64,000 bases of DNA, taken from NCBI GenBank assembly GCA_946406015.1, contig CAMJJD010000006.1:1-64000 (forward strand). The letters are read 5' to 3'. This DNA is from an uncultured Bacteroidales bacterium (lineage in GTDB: Bacteria > Bacteroidota > Bacteroidia > Bacteroidales > P3). The notes under the pieces are model-generated. The model saw nothing but the letters and a program-made list of their open reading frames with translations. It made no database searches and was not told the DNA's origin. The first letter of the stretch is position 1. Each line of letters opens with the position of its first letter. This document shows positions 56,340-64,000 of the stretch, piece after piece. A program made the position numbers and the translations under genes.

Positions 56340-56361
56340 TTCTTCGGTTTTTACCGAAGAA
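56340..56361. repeat. 9-bp perfect hairpin with TTTT loop
   Basis: TTCTTCGGT-TTTT-ACCGAAGAA. Confidence 0.9.
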
Positions 56362-56434
56362 ATACCAAAGATCCAACTGAGAATAAGCGATATAAAGGCT
56401 GCGTTTTCCCGCAGTGTTCCATTACTGTTCTTTT

Positions 56435-56486
56435 ACTGTTCTTCTTCTGTTCTTCTTGAAACCAAGAAGAACGGAAGAAGAATAGT
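56435..56486. repeat. 24-bp hairpin with two G-U-compatible positions
   Basis: ACTGTTCTTCTTCTGTTCTTCTTG-AAAC-CAAGAAGAACGGAAGAAGAATAGT. Confidence 0.9.
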
Positions 56487-56503
56487 GGTTAAATGACTGT
56501 AAA

Positions 56504-57295
56504 TCAACGGGCGAAACGTGCCGCTTGGCTGAAGGGGCAGGCGAGCTGGCAGAGGTCGCAGCCGAGGGTGTAGCCCCGGGTGTCGAGGTCGGGCGGCAGG
56601 GGGCGAGGGTTGTGGGTGGTATAATAGGCTGTGCAGCGGCGCACATCCATCATCGGCGGTTCCTCGGGTGCCAGTGCGTGGTTGGGGCAGGCTTCGACAC
56701 ACTTGCCGCACTTGGCGCAATAATCGGAATATTCGGAGTATTCTGAATAATCGGAGTATTCTGAGCATTCCTCGGTGGTGACTATCTCGCCGAGGTTAAC
56801 CCAGGTGCCCCAACGTGGCGTGACGAGTAGGGTGTGACGACCAATCCAGCCCAGGCCGGCACGGGCGGCCCAGTGCTTGTCGCTGATGGGAACGGTGTCG
56901 CAGCACACCTTGCCGTCGATACCTAGGCGCGTCCTGAGTTCCTGGAGCATCGGTTTTATCACTTCGTGGTATTCGCGCCGCTGGGCATAGGCCGCCATAC
57001 CGTCGGTGCGCCCTGGGTCGGGCGGTCCGTAAGCGCTGACGACGCAGATGACACTGTGTGCACCCGGGACCAGCAGGCGTGGATCCATGCGCTTTTCCAC
57101 GTTGCGCTCCATGTAGCCGAGTCCGGCATGCCAGCCGCGCGCCAACCACTGTCGAAGAGGGTATTCCTCGTCGGTGAGGGCGTCGGCACGGGCCACGCCA
57201 CAGTCGTCGAAGCCTACCTCCAAAGCGGCTTGTTTTATGTCGGCTGATCGAAGCATCGGACAAAACATTTCTCCCGCCCTGCGGGCGTAATCCAT
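56504..57295 (-). CDS. queG: Epoxyqueuosine reductase QueG, short C-terminus and low-complexity insert
   Basis: DCGVARADALTDEEYPLRQWLARGWHAGLGYMERN, CAKCGKCVEACPNHAL, GCDLCQLACPF. Confidence 0.88.
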   Translation of the reverse strand: MDYARRAGEMFCPMLRSADIKQAALEVGFDDCGVARADALTDEEYPLRQWLARGWHAGLGYMERNVEKRMDPRLLVPGAHSVICVVSAYGPPDPGRTDGMAAYAQRREYHEVIKPMLQELRTRLGIDGKVCCDTVPISDKHWAARAGLGWIGRHTLLVTPRWGTWVNLGEIVTTEECSEYSDYSEYSEYSDYCAKCGKCVEACPNHALAPEEPPMMDVRRCTAYYTTHNPRPLPPDLDTRGYTLGCDLCQLACPFSQAARFAR

Positions 57296-57351
57296 AAATC
57301 CAAATCAGCTTCTGGATTAACAGATTTCCGCCTAAGGCGGGAGACAACAAA

Positions 57352-58593
57352 CTATTCTTGATACTTGGCTTTTTTGCTGCCTTCGTAGAGTTCGAACTTG
57401 AGGAAGCGGCAGTCGAGCGAGCCGTTCTGCACAGGTATCTTCTTCGAGGGGTGCAGGCCGATGTGCTTCATGGCTTCGAAGTCGGAGGTGATGAGCCACA
57501 CCTCGCAGTCCTTGCCATAGCGCTGCTTGAAGGTGTCGCCCAACTGGGTGTACATGGCGTTGAGGTCCTCGACCTTGATGCGCTCGCCGTAGGGCGGGTT
57601 GGTGACTATCAGCGTGTGGCCCTCGGGTGGGTCCTGCTCGGCGAAGTCGCCGATGTGAAGCATCACGTCGTGGTGCAGTTTGGTGTATTCGAGGTTTTTC
57701 TCGCACTGCTGGATGACCTGCTCGTCGATGTCGTTGCCCCATATCTCGCCCTCGAAGTCGATGCTGCCTATCTTACGGTCTTCCTCGTTTTTGACACTTT
57801 TCCACTCGCCGAGGTTGAACTCCTTCCAGCGCATGAAGCCGAAGCCGCCGGAACGGTAGTACTGAGCCGGTATGTTGTTGGCCATCATGGCGGCTTCGAT
57901 GAGCATGGTGCCTGAGCCGCACATGGGGTCGTAGAAGTTGATTGCGTTGTTGTGTGATTGTGCTATTGCTTTGTCCCAGCCGGCGATCTTGAGGAGGCCG
58001 GCGGCGAGCACTTCGTTGATGGGGGCCACGCCCACACCTTGGCGGTAGCCGCGCTTGTGGAGCGAGTCGCCGCTGGCGTTCATCAACAGAGTGACGCGGT
58101 TGTCGCGTATATGCAGATTGAACTTGTACTGCGGCTGTTCAGTGTCGATGGAGGGGCGCTTGCCAAAGTTGCGGCGGAAGCGGTCGACGATGGCGTCCTT
58201 GGTCTTGAGGGCGGCATAGTAGCTGTGGGTGAAGATCTCGCCGCTGGTGGTCGAGTCGATCATGAAGGTGCCGTCGCAGTCGAGTATCTTTTCCCAGCGT
58301 ATCTTGTACACCTGGTCGTAGAGTTCTTGTTCGTTGTTTGCCTCGAATTCAGCGAAGGGCTTGAGGATGGCCAGCGCCGTGCGGCAGCAGTAGTTGACGC
58401 GGTAGAGGAGGCGCATGTCGCCCTCGAACTCGACGGCGCGGGTGAGGGGCACCACGTTTTCGGCGCCCAGGGCGGTGAGTTCATCGGCGAGCACCTCTTC
58501 GAGGCTGACCATGGTCTTGGCCACCATCTTGAATTTCTCACGCGGTGACGTGCCCGGGGTCACCACTTTCCCATGTTCTTTCTGTATTATCAT
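57352..58593 (-). CDS. THUMP-domain class I SAM-dependent RNA methyltransferase (RlmL/RlmK-like); internal start ~58527 likely
   Basis: DPMCGSGTMLIEAAMMA, IVTNPPYGERI, AKTMVSLEEVLADELTALGAENV. Confidence 0.9.
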   Translation of the reverse strand: MIIQKEHGKVVTPGTSPREKFKMVAKTMVSLEEVLADELTALGAENVVPLTRAVEFEGDMRLLYRVNYCCRTALAILKPFAEFEANNEQELYDQVYKIRWEKILDCDGTFMIDSTTSGEIFTHSYYAALKTKDAIVDRFRRNFGKRPSIDTEQPQYKFNLHIRDNRVTLLMNASGDSLHKRGYRQGVGVAPINEVLAAGLLKIAGWDKAIAQSHNNAINFYDPMCGSGTMLIEAAMMANNIPAQYYRSGGFGFMRWKEFNLGEWKSVKNEEDRKIGSIDFEGEIWGNDIDEQVIQQCEKNLEYTKLHHDVMLHIGDFAEQDPPEGHTLIVTNPPYGERIKVEDLNAMYTQLGDTFKQRYGKDCEVWLITSDFEAMKHIGLHPSKKIPVQNGSLDCRFLKFELYEGSKKAKYQE

Positions 58594-59608
58594 TGTGCAA
58601 GTTTTGTATTCTTTGTCTGATTTCGTGACGTGAGTCGCGATTCTGTTTGACGGTAGTTCCGTTATAGATGCTGATATTCAGTTCGTAGCCGACAAGCAAG
58701 ACGATACAGTTGAAGTAGATCCAGAACATCACCATCAGCAGGGTGCCAATGGAGCCGTAGAGCAGGTTGTAGCGGCTGAAGTTGCCCAGATAGATGCCCA
58801 GCGCCCAGCTAAGCACGAGGAACATGCCAGTGGCCAGTACCGAGCCGGGCGAGAAGAAGCCCACGCGCTGCTTTTTCACCGGCGCCCAGTAGTAGATGAG
58901 CGAGATGACTGTCAGGATGGCGGCGATAATCAACAGCCAGCGCCCTATGTTGAATATCAGTGTGTTGGTGCTGGTGTAGGTGAGCCATCCCTGGGCGTAG
59001 ATTATCTGCAGCAGAAACTTGTGACCCATCATCAGAGCAATCGTCAGCACCACAAGCACGTAGATGATGAATACTAGCATGATGCTCAGCAGGTAGCGCT
59101 GCACGTAAGGGCGCTTTTCGACGCTCCGGTTGGCGAAGTTGAGGCTCGAGATGACCCCCATCAAGCCGTTGGCCGCCAGGATGACCGACGACACAAAGCC
59201 TATCGACAGCAGGGTGCTGTGGCGATGGCCCATCACGTCGTTGACGGTGTTCGAGATGGGTCCCATGACTTTGGCAGGAATGATGTTGCCCAGCTCGCCC
59301 AGCAGTTCGTCCTGTATGCCATTGACAGGGAAGTATGCCACCAAGGTGAAAAAGAAGATGAGCAGTGGAGGGACGGCGGTCATGAAGCTGTAGGCCAGTC
59401 CCTTGGCCCTCTGGTTGATGTCGCCGTTGAAGATGCTCCGCAGGAAGAAGCGCAGCACGTCGTAGAGCGGCACTCCCCGGCTGCCAGCCAATGAGAAATG
59501 CTGCAGGAAGTACAACGTTGACCGCACCGGGCGCCAGTAGAGCACCTTGTGGCGCAGTTGCTTCAGCTTGAGAACCGCCAGCCGGATGTATGCCTTCGGT
59601 TTCTTCAC
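58538..59608 (-). CDS. YihY/BrkB-family membrane protein
   Basis: AKGLAYSFMTAVPPLLIFFFTLVAYF; GSIGTLLMVMFWIYFNCIVLLVGYELN. Confidence 0.88.
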   Translation of the reverse strand: MKKPKAYIRLAVLKLKQLRHKVLYWRPVRSTLYFLQHFSLAGSRGVPLYDVLRFFLRSIFNGDINQRAKGLAYSFMTAVPPLLIFFFTLVAYFPVNGIQDELLGELGNIIPAKVMGPISNTVNDVMGHRHSTLLSIGFVSSVILAANGLMGVISSLNFANRSVEKRPYVQRYLLSIMLVFIIYVLVVLTIALMMGHKFLLQIIYAQGWLTYTSTNTLIFNIGRWLLIIAAILTVISLIYYWAPVKKQRVGFFSPGSVLATGMFLVLSWALGIYLGNFSRYNLLYGSIGTLLMVMFWIYFNCIVLLVGYELNISIYNGTTVKQNRDSRHEIRQRIQNLHNDNTERTWESGDPGHVTA

Positions 59609-60459
59609 TTCTTCACGAGCGAGATGTCGAGACTCTTGATATGGTGTGTCAGGGCGCCCACCGAGATGAAGTCGACCTCCGTCTCGGCATAAGGGCGGAG
59701 GGTTTCGTCGGTGATGCCGCCGCTGGCCTCGGTTTCGTAGTGCACGGGCCAGGATTTGATGCGGCTTACCGCCTCGCGGAGGGTCGGTATGTCGAAGTTG
59801 TCGAGCATGATGCGGTTCACGCCGCCGTGGTCGAGCACGCGCTGCAGCTCGTCCAGGTTGCGCACCTCAATCTCGATTTTCAGATTTTTCCCGTGCTCTT
59901 TCAGATAGTTGCGTGTGCGGTCGATGGCCGCTTCGATGCCGCCGGCAAAGTCGATGTGGTTGTCCTTGAGCATCACCATGTCGTAGAGCCCTATGCGGTG
60001 GTTTGTGCCGCCTCCGCAGGCCACGGCATATTTCTCCAGCAGACGCATGTTGGGGGTCGTCTTGCGGGTGTCGAGCAGCTTGGTGTCCAAGCCGTCTAGC
60101 ATCTGCACCATGCGGTGGGTCTCGGTGGCGATGCCGGAGAGGCGTTGCATGAAGTTGAGCGCTGTGCGTTCGGCAGTGAGGATACTGCCGCTGTGCCCCT
60201 CGACGGTCATGATAATGTCGCCTTTGGCAACGGGGTTGCCGTCGTGTTTCAGCAGGTTGACTTTCAATGTGCTGTCCACCAGCATGAATACCCGTTCACC
60301 CACTTCGGCGCCGCAGAGGATGCCCTCCTGTTTGGCCACCATTTTTGCAGTGCCCACGGCTGAGGGTGGGATGCATGCCAGAGTGGAGTGGTCACCGTCG
60401 CCGATGTCTTCGCGCAAGGCCATTTTTATCAATTCGTCAAGGTTCTCAATTTGCATCAT
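59605..60459 (-). CDS. nadC: Nicotinate-nucleotide pyrophosphorylase
   Basis: ALREDIGDGDHSTLA, RTALNFMQRLSGIAT, LLDTRKTTPNMRLLEKYAVACGGGTNHR. Confidence 0.95.
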   Translation of the reverse strand: MMQIENLDELIKMALREDIGDGDHSTLACIPPSAVGTAKMVAKQEGILCGAEVGERVFMLVDSTLKVNLLKHDGNPVAKGDIIMTVEGHSGSILTAERTALNFMQRLSGIATETHRMVQMLDGLDTKLLDTRKTTPNMRLLEKYAVACGGGTNHRIGLYDMVMLKDNHIDFAGGIEAAIDRTRNYLKEHGKNLKIEIEVRNLDELQRVLDHGGVNRIMLDNFDIPTLREAVSRIKSWPVHYETEASGGITDETLRPYAETEVDFISVGALTHHIKSLDISLVKK

Positions 60460-60806
60460 AACTATCTGGTTGATTTTTTAATATGCCCATTCTGGGGGCT
60501 CTGTTCTGAGTTCGAATCAATCTGCAAATATACATCTTTTTTTTGAATTGCCGGAGAAGCATTCCAAAAAACCGTCGCACCACTCTGTCATCGTGCCCTA
60601 TCCAGTTCCAATCGCAGGGTGGTCAATACCCCTGTTTCTTTGTTTGTTTCTCGAAGAATTGCCAGTGAGTATTTTGATAGTGAATGGTTTATGGATTATG
60701 TGGTTCTGATAGAAACAGGGAGGTGATGTGTGTGCGACGGTGTGTGTAAGGGGAAAGAATTCTGAGCGAAAATGCATTTTCTTTTCCATATATAAAAAAA
60801 AATGTG

Positions 60807-60814
60807 TAATTTTG
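60807..60814 (+). promoter_or_regulatory. -7 element TAATTTTG
   Basis: Upstream of 60896. Confidence 0.55.
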
Positions 60815-60895
60815 CCGTTTTGAAGCAAGGAATGTATAACTGCCATGTGGCTCTTTTTCAAAGCGGAAGAGGCCGGATGGCACAGAAGGAAATAT

Positions 60896-61534
60896 ATGCA
60901 GATAGCAATCTCGGGCAATATAGGAGCAGGGAAGACGGAGCTGACCAAGCTGCTGTCGCGTCACTATGGCTACCGTGCCATCTACGGGCCGTCGGAAGAA
61001 AATCCCTACCTCAACAGTTTCTATGAGGACATGCGCCGTTGGTCGTTCAACATGATGGTTCACACCCTATATGCCAATATCAAGCAATTGGCGGAGCTTC
61101 GTGTCAGCGGTGAGGACTTTATCCGCGACCGTTCGCTTTACGACGATGCCGCAATCTTCGCACCCAATCTGCAGAGCATGGGCCTGATGACTACACGCGA
61201 CCTGACGACCTATACCAAACTTTTCGAGACGACCTACTCGCTGCTGCCCAAGCCCGACCTTTTGATATACGTGCGTGGCGATGTGCCGACACTGATACGC
61301 CACATCCAGAAGCGCGGACGCGAGTTGGAGAGCAGTATACGGCTTGACTACCTCACCAACCTCAACAATCGCTACGAGCAGTGGGCCGAGCAGTATGATG
61401 GTAAGCTGTTGGTGGTCGATACCGACGTGCTCGACTTTGTGGAGCGTCGCGAGGATTTGGGCCACATTATCGAGAAGATTGACGCTGAGTTCAACAGCTT
61501 GTTTGTCACTAACGGAGAGGAGGTTGCACAATGA
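60896..61534 (+). CDS. Deoxynucleoside kinase
   Basis: MQIAISGNIGAGKTELTKLLS, RDRSLYDDAAIFA, RGRELESSIRLDYLTNLNNRYEQW. Confidence 0.9.
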   Translation: MQIAISGNIGAGKTELTKLLSRHYGYRAIYGPSEENPYLNSFYEDMRRWSFNMMVHTLYANIKQLAELRVSGEDFIRDRSLYDDAAIFAPNLQSMGLMTTRDLTTYTKLFETTYSLLPKPDLLIYVRGDVPTLIRHIQKRGRELESSIRLDYLTNLNNRYEQWAEQYDGKLLVVDTDVLDFVERREDLGHIIEKIDAEFNSLFVTNGEEVAQ

Positions 61535-62301
61535 AGGTTTTGGCTATTATTCCCGCACGCTACGCCTCCACCCGTTTCCCGGGCAAGCCGCTGGCCGAAC
61601 TGGGAGGAGAAAGTATCATCAGCCGAGTATACAACCGTGTGCGTCGCGCCGAAGGGGTGGATGACGTGATGGTGGCCACCGATGACGAGAGCATCTGCGA
61701 CCATGTGGAGTCATTCTGCGAGGAAGGTGCTGTCATGATGACCTCCGATACACACACCTCTGGTACCGAGCGCTGTGGCGAGGTGGTCGAACGCCTCGAA
61801 CGCCAAGGATACTTTTATGATGTCATTATCAACGTACAGGGCGACGAGCCCTTTGTGGAACCTGCCCAGCTGCAGACTCTTATAGAGGCTTTCAAGGATC
61901 CCAAGGTGCAGATAGCCACCCTTGCCACCAGCATCAAGGACACTGACGAACTTCTCTCACCCAACAACGTCAAGGTGGTCTTTGACCAGAACTTCAAGGC
62001 ACTGTACTTCAGCCGCCAGCCTATCCCTTATGTGCGTGATGTGGAGGTCAAGAAATGGGTCGGTACGGCAGCCTACTACAAACATGTGGGTATCTATGCT
62101 TTCCGAAGCCAGGTGCTCGCCCAGATATGCAAACCTGTTCCCTGCCTCATCGAGAAAAGTGAGCGACTGGAACAGTTGCGTTGGCTGTACGAGGGCCTGC
62201 CCATCCAAGTGTGCCTCACCGACCACGCCAATATCGGCATCGACACCCCCGAGGATTTGGCTGCCGCCGAAAAGTATTTGAAACAGAAAAAAACAAAATA
62301 A
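61531..62301 (+). CDS. kdsB: 3-deoxy-manno-octulosonate cytidylyltransferase
   Basis: IIPARYASTRFPGKPLAELGG, TSGTERCGEVVERL, VNVQGDEPFVEPAQL-type motif. Confidence 0.95.
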   Translation: MKVLAIIPARYASTRFPGKPLAELGGESIISRVYNRVRRAEGVDDVMVATDDESICDHVESFCEEGAVMMTSDTHTSGTERCGEVVERLERQGYFYDVIINVQGDEPFVEPAQLQTLIEAFKDPKVQIATLATSIKDTDELLSPNNVKVVFDQNFKALYFSRQPIPYVRDVEVKKWVGTAAYYKHVGIYAFRSQVLAQICKPVPCLIEKSERLEQLRWLYEGLPIQVCLTDHANIGIDTPEDLAAAEKYLKQKKTK

Positions 62302-62304
62302 GAA

Positions 62305-64000
62305 ATGAATATAACAGACCTTATCGTTGAGTTGCTGCAACAAGGCAATCTAGTGGAACTGCCGGAGATAGGTACTTTCGGTAGTGAGATGCAGCCCCCC
62401 TATCACGACTCTGCGACGGGCACCTACTACCCCTCGCGTCGCACCCTCACCTTCAGCACCCACCTCAATGGTGACGACAGCATGGTCAAGATGTTGGCCC
62501 AGCGTGAGTGTGTGGGCGAGAACGTTGCCCGCCAGATGTGGAAGAACTATGTTGACGCGCTCACCGACAAGCTGCAACGCACCGGCAGCCACAACTTCGG
62601 CGAACTGGGTACGCTGCAGTACAACGGCGAGCAAGGCTACAGCTTCAGTGCCGCCCCCGGTGCTGTGCTGAGCACTGGTGACGAAAAACCGCTGGAAGGG
62701 GTGAAAACCTATGCCCATAACGACAACGACGACCCCTTCGCCCAGTTTGAGGCACCGGTCGACCATAGCGCCGAGTTGAAAGCACAGCAGGAAGCCGCCG
62801 AAGCTGCCGCCCGTGCAGAGCAGGAACGCTTGGAAACTGAACGAAAGGCTGAGGAAGAACGCCTTGCTGCTGAACGCAAGGCTGAGGAGGAGCGTATCGC
62901 TGCTGAACGCAAAGCTGAGGAGGAACGTGTCGCTGCCGAGCGTAAGGCTGAGGAAGAACGTCTGGAGGCCGAGCGCAAGGCTGAAGAGGAACGTCGTGCC
63001 GCTGCCGAGAAGGAGGCTGCCGCCGAGCGAGCTGCTGCCGAGACTCTCGCTGCACTGGCCGCCCTCGATCCTGTCCAAGCTGCTGCTTCCGAACTGGCTA
63101 AAGACGACGAAGCTGTCGAGCGCCCTGTCGTCGAGAAGAAGAAAAAGGCTGGCAAAGAGAAGGGTGACAAGAAGAAGCGTCGCTTCCCGTGGTGGTTGCT
63201 GATTCTCCTGCTCCTCTTGCTCCTGTTGGGAGGTGCCGCATATTACTATTTCAAGATTTACCGTCCGTCGCAACCTACAGCCGAGTATATCCCCAGCCAG
63301 CCGGTGGGCGATGTGCCGTTGGTTACCGACCTCACCTATAACACCGACCTGCTCACCTATAACGAGCGCGATATTGATCAGAACAGTGACATGGTGTGCC
63401 GCTACATGACCGACTACATCTACAGCTTCCTTGCCTACCGTCACTATGCCGGTGCCATGGAGCCCATGATGGATCGCGTGCACCAGTATGCCCAAGATCG
63501 TCTTGGCGAATTGATGGCTGACCGTTTTGCTGTACAGCGTCTCTATCCGTTCAACGACTATATCTATAGTCACAACGAGCCCTATCTGCGTCAGGTATTC
63601 GCCCAGCATCAGCGCTGCAAGGTACAAGCTGAGTTGCTCGATATGAAGGTGCTTGACGAGATGCTCGACAAGATGGTTGCCGAACTGGGATTGGAACCAG
63701 ATGCCAATGCGCCGCGTGCCGCTGAAGTACAGCCGGTGGCTGCCAAGCCTGCCGACAAACCCGCGGTGGCTCAAGCCGAGGAGGCTCCGGTGCGTGTCAA
63801 TATGGAGCAGAACAGCAAACTGGGATTCGATATTATCGCAGGATTCTACCTCGACCGCGCCACTGCCGCCCGTCTCACCGCCCGGCTGCACGAGTTGGGT
63901 AGCGACGCCTACATCATCGAAAAAAATAATATGTACTACGTCAGCATGGGCAGCGCCAAAAACCGTACCGCGGCCGAGGCCCTGTTCAAGCACATCAAGA
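62305..64000 (+). CDS. HU-CCDC81-like N-terminal + coiled coil + TM + SPOR-like C-terminal protein (runs off window)
   Basis: MNITDLIVELLQQGNLVELPEIGTFGSEM...; RKAEEER repeats; KKKRRFPWWLLILLLLLLLLGG TM; C-term AGFYLDRATAARLTARLHELGSDAYII. Absent from supplied ORF track because it has no stop in window. Confidence 0.8.
   Translation, partial: MNITDLIVELLQQGNLVELPEIGTFGSEMQPPYHDSATGTYYPSRRTLTFSTHLNGDDSMVKMLAQRECVGENVARQMWKNYVDALTDKLQRTGSHNFGELGTLQYNGEQGYSFSAAPGAVLSTGDEKPLEGVKTYAHNDNDDPFAQFEAPVDHSAELKAQQEAAEAAARAEQERLETERKAEEERLAAERKAEEERIAAERKAEEERVAAERKAEEERLEAERKAEEERRAAAEKEAAAERAAAETLAALAALDPVQAAASELAKDDEAVERPVVEKKKKAGKEKGDKKKRRFPWWLLILLLLLLLLGGAAYYYFKIYRPSQPTAEYIPSQPVGDVPLVTDLTYNTDLLTYNERDIDQNSDMVCRYMTDYIYSFLAYRHYAGAMEPMMDRVHQYAQDRLGELMADRFAVQRLYPFNDYIYSHNEPYLRQVFAQHQRCKVQAELLDMKVLDEMLDKMVAELGLEPDANAPRAAEVQPVAAKPADKPAVAQAEEAPVRVNMEQNSKLGFDIIAGFYLDRATAARLTARLHELGSDAYIIEKNNMYYVSMGSAKNRTAAEALFKHIK
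62845..63009 (+). repeat. Five tandem 33-bp coding repeats (KAEEERxxAER)
   Basis: aaggctgaggaagaacgccttgctgctgaacgc and four variants. Confidence 0.85.

Noticed and set aside
62350-63993. 547-aa antisense ORF
   Set aside because: Shadow of the + strand HU/SPOR gene; low-complexity translation (LFSLALGLQTFFLSLTLGSDTFLLSFAFSSD) is the reverse of the KAEEER repeats.

Overview
This is a 64 kb chromosomal window from a Bacteroidota/Bacteroidales-type genome. The evidence is TAnnTTTG promoters, a gingipain-like C25 protease with a T9SS-type C-terminus, glsB/glsA, DUF1599/DUF4293 families and Bacteroidetes-type speA. Most of it is core genes: lpxC, lpxA, rfbB, tRNA-Asn, M16 peptidase, cdaA, folP, an imelysin/di-haem/CcsBA operon, tsaE, rsfS, ftsH, cdsA, speA, pfk, purH, mreB, dacB, engB, glsBA, C1 peptidase, gpx, rpmE, queG, nadC, a deoxynucleoside kinase, kdsB and a partial HU/SPOR-like protein. 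The region at ~15.6-24.7 kb is a visibly AT-richer accessory island. It holds a YoeB-type toxin-antitoxin pair, a divergent WYL regulator, a short DnaE-like protein with no PHP domain and a degenerate active site, a small tandem-repeat protein, two different PD-(D/E)XK-like genes, a beta-CASP metallo-beta-lactamase nuclease and a calcineurin-like phosphoesterase. The most unusual signal is that the 5' end of the beta-CASP gene occurs three times as direct repeats (A 20515-20548, B 21542-21600, C 22716-22774). These bracket the two PD-(D/E)XK genes, each of which has a near-identical promoter. This suggests a modular nuclease locus in which the upstream nuclease gene is stacked or exchanged. 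Other items of interest are a six-copy ~11-bp phased GTAACA array (Pho-box-like) upstream of a truncated Na/Pi cotransporter, very long perfect hairpins, LpxC without the usual FabZ fusion, and families of intergenic simple-sequence repeats. All calls come from reading the sequence; no database search was run.
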